64,000 bases of DNA, from positions 954,501 to 1,018,500 of the forward strand of contig JBAJFG010000615.1 in assembly GCA_037903475.1 (NCBI GenBank), in the 5' to 3' direction. The notes beneath the pieces were generated by a model, which searched no databases, was not told where the DNA came from, and saw nothing but the letters and a program-made list of their open reading frames with translations. Shown here one piece after another: positions 13,578 through 23,977 of this stretch (within the stretch, counting starts at the first letter, position 1; every line of letters begins with the position of its first letter). The translations under genes were made by a program, and so were the position numbers. The DNA comes from Ancylostoma caninum. Lineage: Eukaryota; Nematoda; Chromadorea; Rhabditida; Ancylostomatidae.

Positions 13578-14810
13578 ACTCAGGCAATAACACAGGGCGA
13601 CCCGACGGCGATTACCCGGTGACCCGACGCCTTATCCTCGGGTCGCTCTGAAATGGCCGTCGGGTCGCACTGTAAATGCTGTCGGCTCACCCGCACTTCA
13701 CTTGGCAGTTAAAATCAAAATCAACCCTACCTGCGCTTAGCTGCTCGTGGCAGCTTGGAGACAAGCAGATTTCAACTTAGAATGTCCGGAAAGGAAAATG
13801 CAAACCTTTCGACCCCCAATCAGTGCTTTATCGCAGCCCTTCCAACCTTTAGGATCCGAACCTGTCCTTCGCACCGAATTCTGTCTTGGAAATCCGCTTT
13901 CTTATCCACTCGGCCACTCGTGTCGACACACCATGCCGTTTTGACTTCAATGCTGTTCTTGTCATCACTCCTATGGGACACGTCGAGGATGTGGAGGTCC
14001 ACCTTGCGAGAAAAGCGGGTCCGTTTTAGGAATTAGGGTGCTACGGGTCCACCGCTATCCATTGTGAACGCGGGGCCCTCCACATTAAGAAATTCTGCGC
14101 AACTGATCCATATCGTAGGCATTCTGAATTTTTTGCTCATTGCTTCTTCTTCTTAGCCAAATGTATGTTTATGAGATATCAGTGGCCCGGATTTGCTCAC
14201 CATCCCACACCTTAAGATCAATCAAAAATGAGAACGGCGACGAAAGTGAAACGTACGGATGTGCAGACAATCAGAAGACCAAGAAGAGCAAGTTGCTGTA
14301 CAGAGAGCGGTTCCGGACCACTGAACACTCCTACGAGATCAATTCCATTCTTTCTTGATTTTTTTAGGATTTCACAAGTCCATGTCATAGCATAATCCGT
14401 GTTCAAATTCAATGAGCAACCAGTGATTTTGTTAGTCGGGGACTCATTCAAAAAAACTTGACTGGTCTCCCAGTAACCACTCTTTGGAAACATGCAGAAG
14501 AATAGCATCTAGCTAGCATGAAAATCTCTTCTCTAATGCGCAATTTGGGGATGCTTTCTTCACATGCCTTGAATTCCGCAAGCTTTGCTTTCGGGTCGCC
14601 CGATAATTTTCAGTGTTCCCTCGGCCCACCCGGTGGGTTCCTATCATGCCCTCGGCTCACCCGATATTTCATCCAATCCCTCGGGTCGCCCGATGCTTCA
14701 CTTAATTCCCTCGGGTCACCCGGTAACAGGCCACGCCCATAAATTTGGTAGCTCGGGTGGTCCGATCGGGCCAATTTGGCCGTCGGGTCGCACGGTGTTG
14801 TTGCCTGAGT
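13578..14810. mobile_element. Inverted-repeat element rich in CGGGTCGCCCG words
   Basis: The ends match as inverted repeats over about 35 bp: ACTCAGGCAAYAACAC followed by GCGACCCGACGGC. Subterminal parts, especially 14590-14800, repeat the words CCCTCGGGTCGCCCGAT and CGGGTCACCCGGT many times in both orientations. The middle shows no transposase. Open frames giving repeated GSPD or SGRP peptides simply translate these words. The family is unknown to me. Confidence 0.6.
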
Positions 14811-15544
14811 AGTCATCCTCGCACATAGATTTATTTTCATTGTGCAAGCGATCTGCTTAGCGCTGTGCTGTGCTACAGATGACGACCTCTCTCGTGAAAA
14901 GTACTGGAACTTACTCGTCGATCGCGTGCTTCGTAATTCCGCTGAGAAAGTGGCACCATATCAAAGAACGCAACACCTTCCAAAAAAATAGAACATTTGG
15001 TCCACAGCGTCACGAACCTACAGAAATGTCGAAGGGCTTGTAGGTACATGTATTGCACCCCGTACCAATATAGAACCACAGCGGTAGATAAAGTCAGCTT
15101 GCCATAACAGCATTTCCCATTTAAGCTTCCTTGAACTTATTTCAACTTCCAGTAGAAGCATTTTTGAAGTCTACTGATATTTCTTGTTAGAAATGCCGGG
15201 TAAAATGGAGTTGGGGAGGGGGCACTTGTGTAAGTCGATAATATGACCTGTCCTGCACGTTCTGACTTGTTTGCTGACAAGCTCAGATTGCTCTGGCTTG
15301 TTATCCCCAGACTTCGCCAGTTCAAAATGAATAGAAATGAACCAGGCGATGTAAGAGATAAGGATCGTGGAAATGATACGTATCGATTGCACGTTACATC
15401 GCCATGGATCGCTGCCAAACGGAGCTCATCGCCCGTACTCTCGAAGATGTGCTCAAAATGAACTGGCGATGTGAATGATAGCAATAGTGGAAACGATGCC
15501 TATCGATCGCCACGCCCATTTATTATCATCTCTCTTGCGTCTGC

Positions 15545-16436
15545 TCAGACAATTTCCGGGGCAAATCCCGTTTCAACCGCCGGCAAATCCCCGACGGAAC
15601 GTTTGAACGAGGACCAATAGCGGACAGACAGCGGGCGGAACCACGCATGTTGCGGGCCAAACGCGCTGTCGGGCGAATCGCGGGATGAACGGAGAGTCAT
15701 TCGGGCTAAAGCACCACCGTCGGTGTTCGGCCCGCTATGTGAAGAGTGTCGGGCATCGGCCCGCTTTTCGCGGCCACTGACTGCCGGCAAATATCTCCAA
15801 AAAGCGGCCTGAACGACTACATATTTCGGCTCAATAAGGAAATGGCACGTTCGGAATGGTTGGTTGGTGATAGTATGGGCGTATAAAGGATGAAGGCAAC
15901 ACCGGTCTGGAAGAGATCAGCGGCATGGATGGCCTAGTGGATAAAGCAGCGGACTCTCAGTCATTCATAAAGGACGGTCAGGTTGGTTTGAATCCTCTTC
16001 AGTTATAGAAGAAGGCTAGCAATACGAAACCATGGATGGACCTTGCAAACAGGCATCTTTTCGTATTACTGATGTGAAATTGCGTGTTTATGTTGTTTTT
16101 ATGCTCCTGTGGATCACTGTGGATCCGCTATGGCGTCGAACCCGGCACTCATCAGTCCGAGACTGTGCGCGAGGTGTGACCGATCCTCGGGGGTTGTCAC
16201 GGTGCCGGCGTACAATCGACAGGTAACTGTGAAGAATACTGCCTTGGGCGCTGGATTAGGAGCGGTAGCGCCTGGTGGTTCGCGGGCTTATGGCGGCCTG
16301 AACGCGGACAGTACTCGGGCGGATAGGAATGCAAGCCCCGTTTTCAGCGGCCCTTTAGCGGCCTGAACGCGGCCAGTTCTCGGCCAAAACACGCAAGCGC
16401 GTGCTCCAAACGGGATTTGCCCCCGAAATTGTCTGA
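15545..16436. mobile_element. 0.9-kb TCAGACAATTTC element, copy 1, with tRNA-like core
   Basis: The 892-bp element has termini TCAGACAATTTCCGGGGC and the reverse complement. The ends carry repeated GCGGGC words, while the centre (15926-16002) resembles a tRNA: an A-box-like TGGCCTAGTGG and a B-box-like GGTTTGAATCC at tRNA spacing. Two further copies lie at 16802-17715 and 26935-27843. No protein-coding frame is conserved among the three copies. Confidence 0.7.
15926..16002 (+). ncRNA. tRNA-like segment inside a transposon
   Basis: TGGCCTAGTGG (A-box-like) and GGTTTGAATCC (B-box-like, one base off GGTTCGAATCC) sit about 50 bp apart, as in a tRNA. The acceptor and anticodon stems do not pair convincingly. 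It is best regarded as a tRNA-derived relic that might retain an RNA polymerase III promoter. Homologous segments are at 17258-17333 and 27395-27470 on the minus strand, where the B box is a perfect GGTTCGAATCC. Confidence 0.45.
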
Positions 16437-16801
16437 GTGGGGTCTCCTGATTCACTTTATCCATGTGGCGATCAGCGGCGGTCGTGGCGATCCCGACGAC
16501 AGCCGTCTGTCGTGGCCATCGCCACGATTGCAGCGAAGTCTGGGGATATTCTTAGCTGTTTTAACGTACATTAGTTACCTAAAATGCAAACAAGTCAGAA
16601 CGTGTAGGACAGGTCATATTATCGATTTATACCAAGTGCCCCCTCCCCAACTCCATTTTACCCGAAATGCCCGAGGAATGTAAAAATATAAGCGGTCATC
16701 CTGGTCCAGTATTGTTCCTTTGTGGCCATATCACTATATCATTCCGCATCAACAGCGCGAACTGATGCGAAGATAAGAGCGTATCGGTGTGAGCCTGGAA
16801 C

Positions 16802-17715
16802 TCAGACAATTTCGGGGGCAAATCCCGTTCCGAACGAGCGGGGGGCGAGGGTCGAAACGAGCGTTTGGGTGTTTTCGCCCGAGAAGTAGTCGCGTTCAGG
16901 CCGCTGTGGGGCCGCTGAAAATGGGGCTTCCATTCCTATCCGCCCGCATACTGTCCGCGTTCAGGCCGCCATGAGCCCGCAGACTACCAGGCGCTACTGC
17001 TCCTAACCCAGCGCACAAGGTGGTATTCTCCACAATTACCTGTCAGCTGGACGCACCGTGACAACCTCTGGCAGCTTGGTCACTGCTTGGGCACAGTCTC
17101 GCACGGGGGAGGTCCGGGTTCGAAGCTATTGTGGATCCAAAGTGATCCACCGGAGTAAAAAAGCAACACAAATATGCAAATTCTTATCAGAAATACGAAA
17201 AGATGGCTGTTTGCAAGGCATGTCCATGGTTTCGTAGTGCTAGCCTTTTTCTATTACTGAGAGGATTCGAACCAACCTGACCATTCTTTATGAACGACTG
17301 AGAGTCCGCTGCTTTATCCACTAGGCCATCCATGCTGCTGATCTCTTCCATACCGGTGTTGCCTTCATCCTTTATCACGTGCGTACTACCACCAACCAAT
17401 CATTCCGACCGGGCCATTCCCTTATTGAGCCGAAATATGTAGTCGTTCAGACCGCTTTTTGGAGATATTTGCCGGCGGTCAGTGGCCGCAGAAAGCGGGC
17501 AGATGCCCGACACTCTTCACATAGCGGGCCGAACCCCGACGGTGGTGCTTTAGCCCGAATGACTCTGCGTTCAGCCCGCGATTCGCCCGACAGCGCGTTT
17601 GGCCCGCAACATTCGTGGTTTCCGCCCGCTGTTTGTCCGCTATTGGTCCTCGTTCAAACGTTTCGTCGGGGATTTGCCGGCGGTTGGAACGGGATTTGCC
17701 CCCGAAATTGTCTGA
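16802..17715. mobile_element. 0.9-kb TCAGACAATTTC element, copy 2
   Basis: 914 bp with the same ends and organisation as 15545-16436. The tRNA-like core (17258-17333) is in the opposite orientation and has a perfect GGTTCGAATCC B-box word. The 120-codon open frame near its right end overlaps the GCGGGC-rich terminal zone and is not conserved as protein in the other copies. Confidence 0.7.
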
Positions 17716-17753
17716 GAATGGTTTCATTCATCAGTGCATAGCTATATTTATAG

Positions 17754-17860
17754 TACGTCGGAGTCCGATCCGATCGAATAACAAAAGATACGTATTGAGT
17801 TTCGTTATCCGAGGATCGTTACGTTTCATTCGTTATCCGACCGGATCGGACTCCGACGTA
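17754..17860. repeat. Inverted repeat tacgtcggagtccgatcc
   Basis: About 30-bp arms (tacgtcggagtccgatcc... at 17754 and the reverse complement ending 17860) enclose a 45-bp loop. It could fold into a hairpin. The origin is unknown. Confidence 0.6.
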
Positions 17861-18315
17861 GTTTAAATCTAGCTTATGCAACTGTTACCGGCCTGCGTTT
17901 CATTCGAAGCATGAATCAAGCTGTTATCGGGCAGCAGCGCTACGCGACCGCTCTTTCATCAGCTCGCGCTAGTGCGTGAAGACATAGTGATATGCCCGGA
18001 AAGAAAACAGCATGAATCAGAAAGACCGTGAGTATACAGTGCGTATCATAAATATACGGGCACCCCAAAAATGACGATATCTGCTCCCGCGGACATCCCT
18101 GACAAAAACCGTTGTTACCATCTAATTCAGCGTGTCCGAAAACCCTATTCCATTGTATTTCAGTTTGAAAAGTGGAAGAAATTGGGGCACTACGACGCCC
18201 TTAATTGTTTAGTCTCATCTTGCAGTGTATCATGATTAAAAGGGCACCTTCAGTAAAGAATTAATAAAAAAAATTCATTCATCCCAGAATTTCTGTCTCA
18301 AATTTGCAAGAAGTA

Positions 18316-19577
18316 TCAGGTTGTTGCGAAATTAATTGCCGAAATAGACAGCCCAGTTCAAAATGCTGTAACTCTGTTCAAACTCAACTTTATTTATCAA
18401 AGTCTCTGGCAACGATCAGGTAATTCATTTATACCTTTACAATAGAAACTGAGATCACAAGATTTTAAGAACTCGTGGGAGGCAATTTCAACATGCTCCA
18501 AATCAGGAAACTGCTGCTGACGCAGGTTTGCTTTGAGAGCCCGGAAAAAGTGATAGTCGGTAGGGGAGAGGTCTGGAGAGCAAGGTCGGTGAGGGAGAAC
18601 CTCGATGCCTAACTGCATCAGTTTTTGCCGGGTGAGTTTTGAAGGGTGAGGCCTAGCCGTATCCTGCAGCAGGAGAGGCCCACTTCTGTTTACCACTGCT
18701 GGCCACATTTGTCGCAACTTTTCATACATCAGGTCTAAGTCGCAACAGTAAGACTCTGATGTAACAACCTGACCAGGTTGCAGAAGGCTATAATGAATAA
18801 CACCCTTACAACACCACCAAACTGTCAACATAACCTTTCTAGGGTGAAGGTCTGGTTTAGCGAAGCTTGGAGGGGTAGAGAACTTGTCTACCCATACATT
18901 ACCACGTTTCTTGTCATCAAATAGGAGCCATTTTTCATCTACAGTTATTAAACGGTCAAGAAATGGCTCGTTTTTCTGGCGAACGAGGAGGTTAGAACAG
19001 ATCTCGTAGCGAGTGGATTGCTGGTCATCGGTCAGTTCATGGGATGTCCACTTTTGCATTTTTCTCACCATGCCAGTGGAGGCCAAATGTTTTGAAACTA
19101 TAGCATAGTGAACCCCCAGGCCTGCCGCCAACGTACGAGTAGTAGTATCGGGTTTCGTTTCCACCGCTGCTCTCAGTGCTTGATCGTCCAGCGACATCCT
19201 TCGACCACGACCGGGTTTATCTTCGAGATCAAAATCGCCGGAAGAGAATTTTGCGAACCGGCACCTCGCTGTCCTTTCGCAAGGAGAGTCCGTGCCAAAA
19301 GCAAGCGCTATATTACGGGCTGCTTTCGCTGCAGATTGGCTGAGTTTGAACTCGTACAACATGATCACTCGAAAATCGCGTCGGCTCACCATTTTTCGCG
19401 ACCCTACGAAAAAGTCCAGGGAAGAGTTAGCTAGATTATTGAAGAAGCACCTGAAAGAGCAGAACAAACCCTACCAGGAGCTAGCACAATTTGGCTTGAA
19501 ATTCTTGAATTGGGCAAGAAAAAAGTTTTTTTTTTCAAGCATATCGTGAAACGACAATTATTTTCGCAACAACCTAA
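18316..19577 (-). mobile_element. Complete mariner element
   Basis: The 1,262-bp element has near-identical ~28-bp terminal repeats (left TCAGGTTGTTGCGAAAT, right TTAGGTTGTTGCGAAAA read inward). It is flanked by TA at 18314-18315 and 19578-19579. It contains one uninterrupted transposase frame. It is the innermost, hence youngest, insertion of a three-element nest. A related decayed element is at 50166-51449. Hookworm mariners of this general type (bandit) are known, but identity to bandit cannot be asserted from here. Confidence 0.92.
18397..19392 (-). CDS. Mariner transposase, intact frame
   Basis: The predicted enzyme is 331 aa starting MVSRRDF; an upstream in-frame Met at 19467 would add 25 residues unlike the family. 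The N-terminal half holds helix-turn-helix DNA-binding segments, followed by a WTSHELT linker (the family usually has WVPHEL). The catalytic DDE/D domain shows the first Asp in ITVDEKW, the second in LLQDTARPH and the third in SPTDYHFF. The last two are separated by 34 residues, the DD34D signature. It cuts and pastes the element at TA. No stop or frameshift interrupts it, so the copy may be functional or only recently inactivated. No intron is needed. Confidence 0.93.
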   Translation of the reverse strand: MVSRRDFRVIMLYEFKLSQSAAKAARNIALAFGTDSPCERTARCRFAKFSSGDFDLEDKPGRGRRMSLDDQALRAAVETKPDTTTRTLAAGLGVHYAIVSKHLASTGMVRKMQKWTSHELTDDQQSTRYEICSNLLVRQKNEPFLDRLITVDEKWLLFDDKKRGNVWVDKFSTPPSFAKPDLHPRKVMLTVWWCCKGVIHYSLLQPGQVVTSESYCCDLDLMYEKLRQMWPAVVNRSGPLLLQDTARPHPSKLTRQKLMQLGIEVLPHRPCSPDLSPTDYHFFRALKANLRQQQFPDLEHVEIASHEFLKSCDLSFYCKGINELPDRCQRL

Positions 19578-19579
19578 TA

Positions 19580-21203
19580 CAGTGCGTATCAAAACTATGT
19601 ATCCACCCGTAATCGGTCAATATCTTTGCTCATTTTGGTTCTAAAAAGACGAAACTTTCCACATATGATTCTCGATATGCACAAACTCTTCATTTCTGTT
19701 TCCTAGTATATTCGAACGTTTAGCAAATTAGCAAAGAATTCTCGTTTGTGAAAACTTTTTGTTTGTATCAAGACTATGTGTCCACTTACGATTGCAGCAC
19801 AGATTTATCATTATAACTCAACAATTAATAGTCGATCGGTCCACCATCGTCCCTGATGATCTCAAAAATCCTATTTGGCATACTTCTCACGAGCTTCGCT
19901 ACGGTGGCGTCGTCGATCTGGTCCCATGCTTCCAGTATCGCCGTTTTCAAGCTCTCGACCGTATTGTACTGCTTGTTGTTTCGGTAGACCTGGCTTACAA
20001 TTATGCCTCACATGTTCTCAACTGGGTCACAGTCTGGCGAACACGCAGGCCAGTCCATTGCTTATATTCGGTGCTCCTGAAGCCAGCTTCTTGTCGTTTG
20101 AGACAAGTGGACGGCAGCGTTATCTTGCTGGAACACCAGAGAACGTCGCCGCGCACCTCTCAGAAAGGGAAGAAGACGTGTTCGCAGCACTTCTTGATAT
20201 TTCGATGAGTCCATTCTGTTTGAAACAAACGCCAATTCCAGTTTTCCGGAGCTCCCAAAAGCGGCCGAAGTCATTATCGAACCGCCGCCGAAGTTGCGTC
20301 TTGAGAACATGATCGGCTCCTTGCTCAGGTCCCTCCAATAATGACGATACCCATCCGGCCCATCCAAGTTGAACTTTTTTTCGTCACTGAAGATCACCTA
20401 CATTTAAATTAAAAAAGAAATTAAAATTTAGATTAAAACTCAGAGGCTGATTGATTGATTTAGATCGCAAGGAATTTTGAGTGCCCTCAAAGAGGTACCT
20501 TATCCCACTGCGTTGTCATGTTGCTTCTGGCGAAGAGAAGGCGTGCTTCTTTGTGCTGGGGGTCAGGCGTGGCGATTTCCGCATGATTTCTCGTGCAATG
20601 TTGGTATTCCTTCGCACCGATCTCCAGAGGGTCATTTTCGAGACATTTAAACCCAACTGGGCCCGCATCTGAGCGATGGTCAAAGTGGAGTTCGATGCCA
20701 GTCTCCCAATTCTTCTGCTGTCGTTGGCTGTTAGCACTTTTGGACGATCGTTATTGAGCTTCTTGTTGTATTCGGATGGGTTCCTCAAGTACTTGTTCAC
20801 GCATCCATGAGAACGGCCCAACTGAGCCCCAATTGCTCGGTTGTATAATCCTGCGACGTGCAGGGCTTCAATCTGGGCCTGTTCAGCAGAAGTAAGAAGG
20901 TCACCACGACGATGCATATCAGCACAAATCAAGAAATGTAGTTTGCATACATTTCAGCTTTTTATACCGGCATTGATATCAACAAAAATGATCTTCTTCG
21001 AAGTGGATACATAGTTTTGATACAAATAAAAACTAATAGCTAGCATCTTTCCTGTTAGAAAACATGAGTGACCAGGTAAGTATATTTCAGTAGAGGGTAA
21101 TCGTACTCTCTGAAGCTAATGGAACTGGTCCCGTCTCAATCGCACTCTTCGGGACTTTGTTACCCACAGTTTTGGAGAGGATGCGTCGTTTTGATACGCA
21201 CTG
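19580..21203 (-). mobile_element. Tc3-like element with two-site terminal repeats
   Basis: The termini CAGTGCGTATCAAAAC and the reverse complement are flanked by TA (19578-19579 and 21204-21205). The word GTATCAARACTATGTRTCCAC occurs at 19586 and again at 19765, 179 bp further in. A copy in inverted orientation lies near 21010. Tc3 is known to have a terminal and an internal transposase-binding site about that far apart. The element is inserted in the left arm of the larger element 18037-22511. Confidence 0.88.
19830..20932 (-). pseudogene. Tc3-type transposase pseudogene
   Basis: Minus-strand coding runs from Met at 20932. The first block (20516-20932) carries the paired helix-turn-helix DNA-binding region (AEQAQIEALHVAG..., GRSHGCVNKYL, then a second HTH). 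A short intron-like gap follows. The second block then carries the catalytic domain: FSDEKKFNLDGPDG (first Asp), FRRNFGGGS-like spacing and FQQDNAAVH (second Asp). Downstream, in the same frame, are MDWPACSPDCDPVEN (the Glu of DD34E) and a C-terminus ending RDDGGPIDY. Two premature stops break it, a TAA after QEHRI and a TGA replacing Trp after DPVENM. It is therefore probably inactive. Confidence 0.85.
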
Positions 21204-21419
21204 TACTAGCAAGCGTTTGTCAATTAAACTTGTAATCCCATGATGATCGGAGTGTTCTGACGCGGAGTAGGCGCAGATAAGGACATTTACTATGCGGGCC
21301 TCTGTAGTCGCTGGATTGCCGGGCAAGTTCGTTGAAATTCGAGTACTATCGACGCTGTCGTGCAAGATCCTGATTTCTATGGTTCGAATATGAGATCTAC
21401 CAAGCGAGAGAAGTCATAA

Positions 21420-22160
21420 CGGTCACGTTTATTTCGTGAAACCATGGTTTCCTCAGACGACCCATGTGGATGGCTGCATTGTTCTGCTGAAAAATGAGTG
21501 AGAATTCGTTACTTTGGTCCAGGAAAGAGAAGTACTGGACGTCGGTCACCTCCTTGTAGTCGGATGACTTCATTCAAGCAAGAGTGAAGGCAACGCCGAG
21601 CACTTGTCCTTGACAGAATCCGCCCAACACTGTGACTGCCAGCTCCGAAGTTCCTTTTGCTGGCGAGCTGCGGAGATCCTTCCAGTACTTGGCGTTTCCG
21701 TCTGTTCCGTTCAAGATGAACTTAATAACGTCAGAGGACATCACATGACCACGTTTTCAAGTCTTTAGGTACCTCAGAAGACTTATGCGTACCTCTGACC
21801 TACCTGCTGCCCTGTTCACTCTGACAAACTGCAGCTGTACAAGATTATGAGACCAAGTGAGCCTAAAAGCAAGTCGAAAACGACAACGAACGATGTTGCT
21901 GTTACGTGTGGTCGTCATCTATACCGTTATTTCAGAGATAGGAGACGATAATTGTCTCGAATTCCGTCGATAAATACCTCGGCCTTCAGGACCATCCGTC
22001 TTTCTTGACGCTCTTCTAGCGGTAACTATTCCCACATCTTGCCGGTTCCCTTACTTTGACTGTAAGAGTATGGACTTCGCACGAGGGTGTCGATGATGCT
22101 CGAATTCCAGCGAACTTGTCGGGCGATCTTACGACTACAGAGGCTCGCTCAGCAAAGTCT
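21420..22160 (-). pseudogene. Decayed Tc3-like transposase of the outer element
   Basis: Minus-strand fragments match the same family as the neighbouring Tc3-type transposase. They are an AEQAQIKTL-like N-terminal HTH near 22150, a KFILNGTDGNAKYW...LRSSP stretch near 21700, and FQQNNAAIHMGRL near 21480, where one catalytic Asp position reads Asn. The frames shift between fragments, and stops occur. Part of the N-terminal coding is duplicated in the opposite arm (around 21240-21365) because it lies inside the long inverted repeats. Confidence 0.7.
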
Positions 22161-22721
22161 TTATCTGCGCCTGTTCCGCGTTAGAACAATCCAATCCTCG
22201 TGGGATTGCAAGCCTAATTGACAAAAACTTGTTAGTACTTATTGCAAATTTGAGACAGAAATTCCAGGATGAATAGATGTTTTTATTAATTTTTTACTGA
22301 AGGTGCCTGTATAGTTATGATACACTGCAGGGTGAGACCAAATAATAAAGGACGCCATGGTGCCCCTAATTTTTCCACTTCTCAAACTGAGATACAATGC
22401 AATAGGGTTTTCGGACATGCTGAATTAAGTGGTAACAACGGTTTTTGTCAGGGATGGATGGGATCAGATATCGTCATTTTTGGGGTGCCCGTATATTTAT
22501 GAAACGCACTGTATACTCACAAGGGAAGTGCAAGAGGCTAACCCCGGGGATCCAAACAGGCTAGCCATTTTCAGAAGCCTTGTTCAAGGTATTTATAATG
22601 TATGCATATTATTCTTGCCTAATGGTAATTAGTAAACGGTAATTAGCTGTCTCATAGACTGTAGTGATCCCTGATCCGCATTGGTATATGTTCATGAGCA
22701 ATTGCTGCAGTCATAGCAACC

Positions 22722-22790
22722 GTGGCGGAGTGGCCGAGGGGGTAGCGTGTCTGGCAGAGGGTCGACGGTTTGGATCCCCTCCGCGGGATC
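22722..22790 (+). ncRNA. tRNA-like sequence in left Tc5-like arm
   Basis: GCGGAG ... CTCCGC could pair as an acceptor stem. Between them lie TGGCCGAGGGGGT (A-box-like, as in Ser/Leu tRNAs) and GGTTTGGATCC (B-box-like). The mirror copy at 26564-26628 (-) has a better T stem, GAGGG paired with CCCTC. The anticodon arm is not convincing. It is a tRNA-derived pseudogene or pol III promoter relic, not a credible decoding tRNA. Confidence 0.45.
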
Positions 22791-23188
22791 CACTTTTCAC
22801 TTTTTAAGTTCAAGCTTCCAACGTTTTTTTTTTTGAAGCAGTTCTAATCATTGGAATTCATCAAATATGGGCACCACTGCACAAATCACAAAACAACTTC
22901 ACCACCTTGAGCGTGATTCTAGGTCAGGTGAAGTCTTTGCTGAGTGTTCGTATTCTAATGTTTTTTTTTGTCACATGGGCACGTATTCAACGCTGAACTC
23001 AAAATCGAATCATAAAGGAGAAAACTTTATTGAGGACAGCGATGCATGCAAACAATAAAGTGGACGAAGCAGTAGGGGCGTAAGCAGTGGGCACAGACAA
23101 TAAATGAAATTTTGCTAGAACCAGTATAATCGCCTTCATTAGAAGTTCAGAGGGGAAGCAAACCTGCACAGGAGTTAGGAAGGGACCC

Positions 23189-23340
23189 GGGCTAAGATTC
23201 ATGAAAGCATAACCAGAGGAAACCAGGCTAGCAAACCAACTTTGACGTTCTGCGTCTTTTATCCTTACGTACTCTATGCAATAACCGATAGCGCTAACCT
23301 TCACAGGCTTGACTGGTTATCGTTTCATAAATCCCAGCCC
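23189..23340. mobile_element. GGGCTGGGATTCATGAAACG foldback MITE, copy 1
   Basis: A 152-bp element with inverted ends (gattcatgaaagcataacc and ggttatcgtttcataaatc). It is inserted in the Tc5-like element just inside its left arm. Related copies are at 36913-37064 (best preserved) and 56218-56337. Confidence 0.7.
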
Positions 23341-23977
23341 CGAATGCGCAACCGTGTACCCTGCTGCTGTCCACGGATAACGAAGCATGGAGCGGAAGCA
23401 GGGGGCACAGAAAGTCCATTAGACAGCAGGGAGAGTTTTCAGGATATTGTCTTTGTGTGGGACGACAAAATCAATATCATGTACGATGACATACTGAGTT
23501 ATTTTTTTCACGAGTGCCTTGAATGCTCTGAAGAAATATACATCCAGGGGCTGAATGAATGAGATGGCTCCAGCTGGGATGTTGCGGACGATGAGTTTTT
23601 CTCCATAGAGGCGGCCAATTCATCGATGCTACCTGTATCCTTGAACGAAGTCCACGAGTCCAGCAACAAGTATGTGGATTGTGGAGACGTCGGAAGCAAG
23701 ACACAAGACTTCAACCACTCTGTCATATGGGAATTGGTCATGATGTGACTTGTGCCAGCACGGACTACCAAATTTTCAGTGTTCAAAGGACCCCTTCGTG
23801 GAAATTGCGCGTTATTTTCCTTCAAGACAACAAAGAGATGTTGGCCAAGGCACCCATCAGCGTAGAGAAGAGGGAGGATCGTATAGGAGTGACTTGTAGC
23901 GGACGATGATTGTATGATCCGCTCAACCCTCTTCACTCCTGCGGGCGCCAGACATCTCGGCGCTATGCTCTGGTGTT

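Larger units (their letters stand above)
15304..16546. mobile_element. TA-flanked TCCCCAGACTTCGCC element, copy 1 (nested)
   Basis: It starts TCCCCAGACTTCGCCA after TA and ends with the reverse complement before TA (16547-16548). It lies inside the foldback element 15198-16663 and is itself split by the ~0.9-kb element at 15545-16436. Without the insert it is about 350 bp, like the intact copy at 54421-54767. The interior is rich in GCGATCGCCACG words, and no protein is encoded. Confidence 0.7.
15198..16663. mobile_element. Foldback element with 8-bp target duplication, carrying nested insertions
   Basis: The ends GGGTAAAATGGAGTTGGGG and the reverse complement are followed by a shared inner block ending in cgataatatgacctgtcc. 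The element is flanked by the direct repeat GAAATGCC (15190-15197 and 16664-16671). It contains a second element (15304-16546), which itself contains a third (15545-16436). Related copies without those inserts are at 25526-25738 and 28634-28775. Long terminal repeats, a variable interior and 8-9 bp duplications fit hAT- or Mutator-type mobilisation. No transposase is present. Confidence 0.7.
18037..22511 (-). mobile_element. Outer Tc3-like element with ~450-bp inverted arms, transposase decayed
   Basis: The termini CAGTGCGTATCATAAATATA and the reverse complement are flanked by TA (18035-18036 and 22512-22513). The left arm (18037-18315, resuming at 21206-~21400) and the right arm (~22060-22511) are inverted copies of about 450 bp, a length typical of Tc3. 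Minus-strand transposase remnants include a KFILNGTDGNAKYWKDL-like piece near 21690-21745 and FQQNNAAIH near 21490. Stops and frameshifts break both. Two later transposons (19580-21203 and 18316-19577) are inserted in the left arm at a single TA, which the right arm shows as an uninterrupted sequence. Confidence 0.85.

Noticed and set aside
14518..14840. Open frames encoding repeated GSPD/SGRP peptides
   Set aside because: They follow the CGGGTCGCCCG DNA words, occur on both strands and lack a start context or splice partners.
17379..17741. 120-codon open frame (and similar ones at 27469-27843 and 15545-15790)
   Set aside because: They cover the GCGGGC-rich ends of the 0.9-kb element in different frames and strands; the three copies do not conserve one protein.
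18397..19392. Naming the intact mariner as the known hookworm element bandit
   Set aside because: Family and motifs fit a mariner, but element-level identity needs a sequence comparison that I could not run.
22722..22790. Functional tRNA gene
   Set aside because: A and B boxes are present, but the anticodon arm is not convincing and the sequence is duplicated in both arms of a transposon, so a tRNA-derived relic is the better call.
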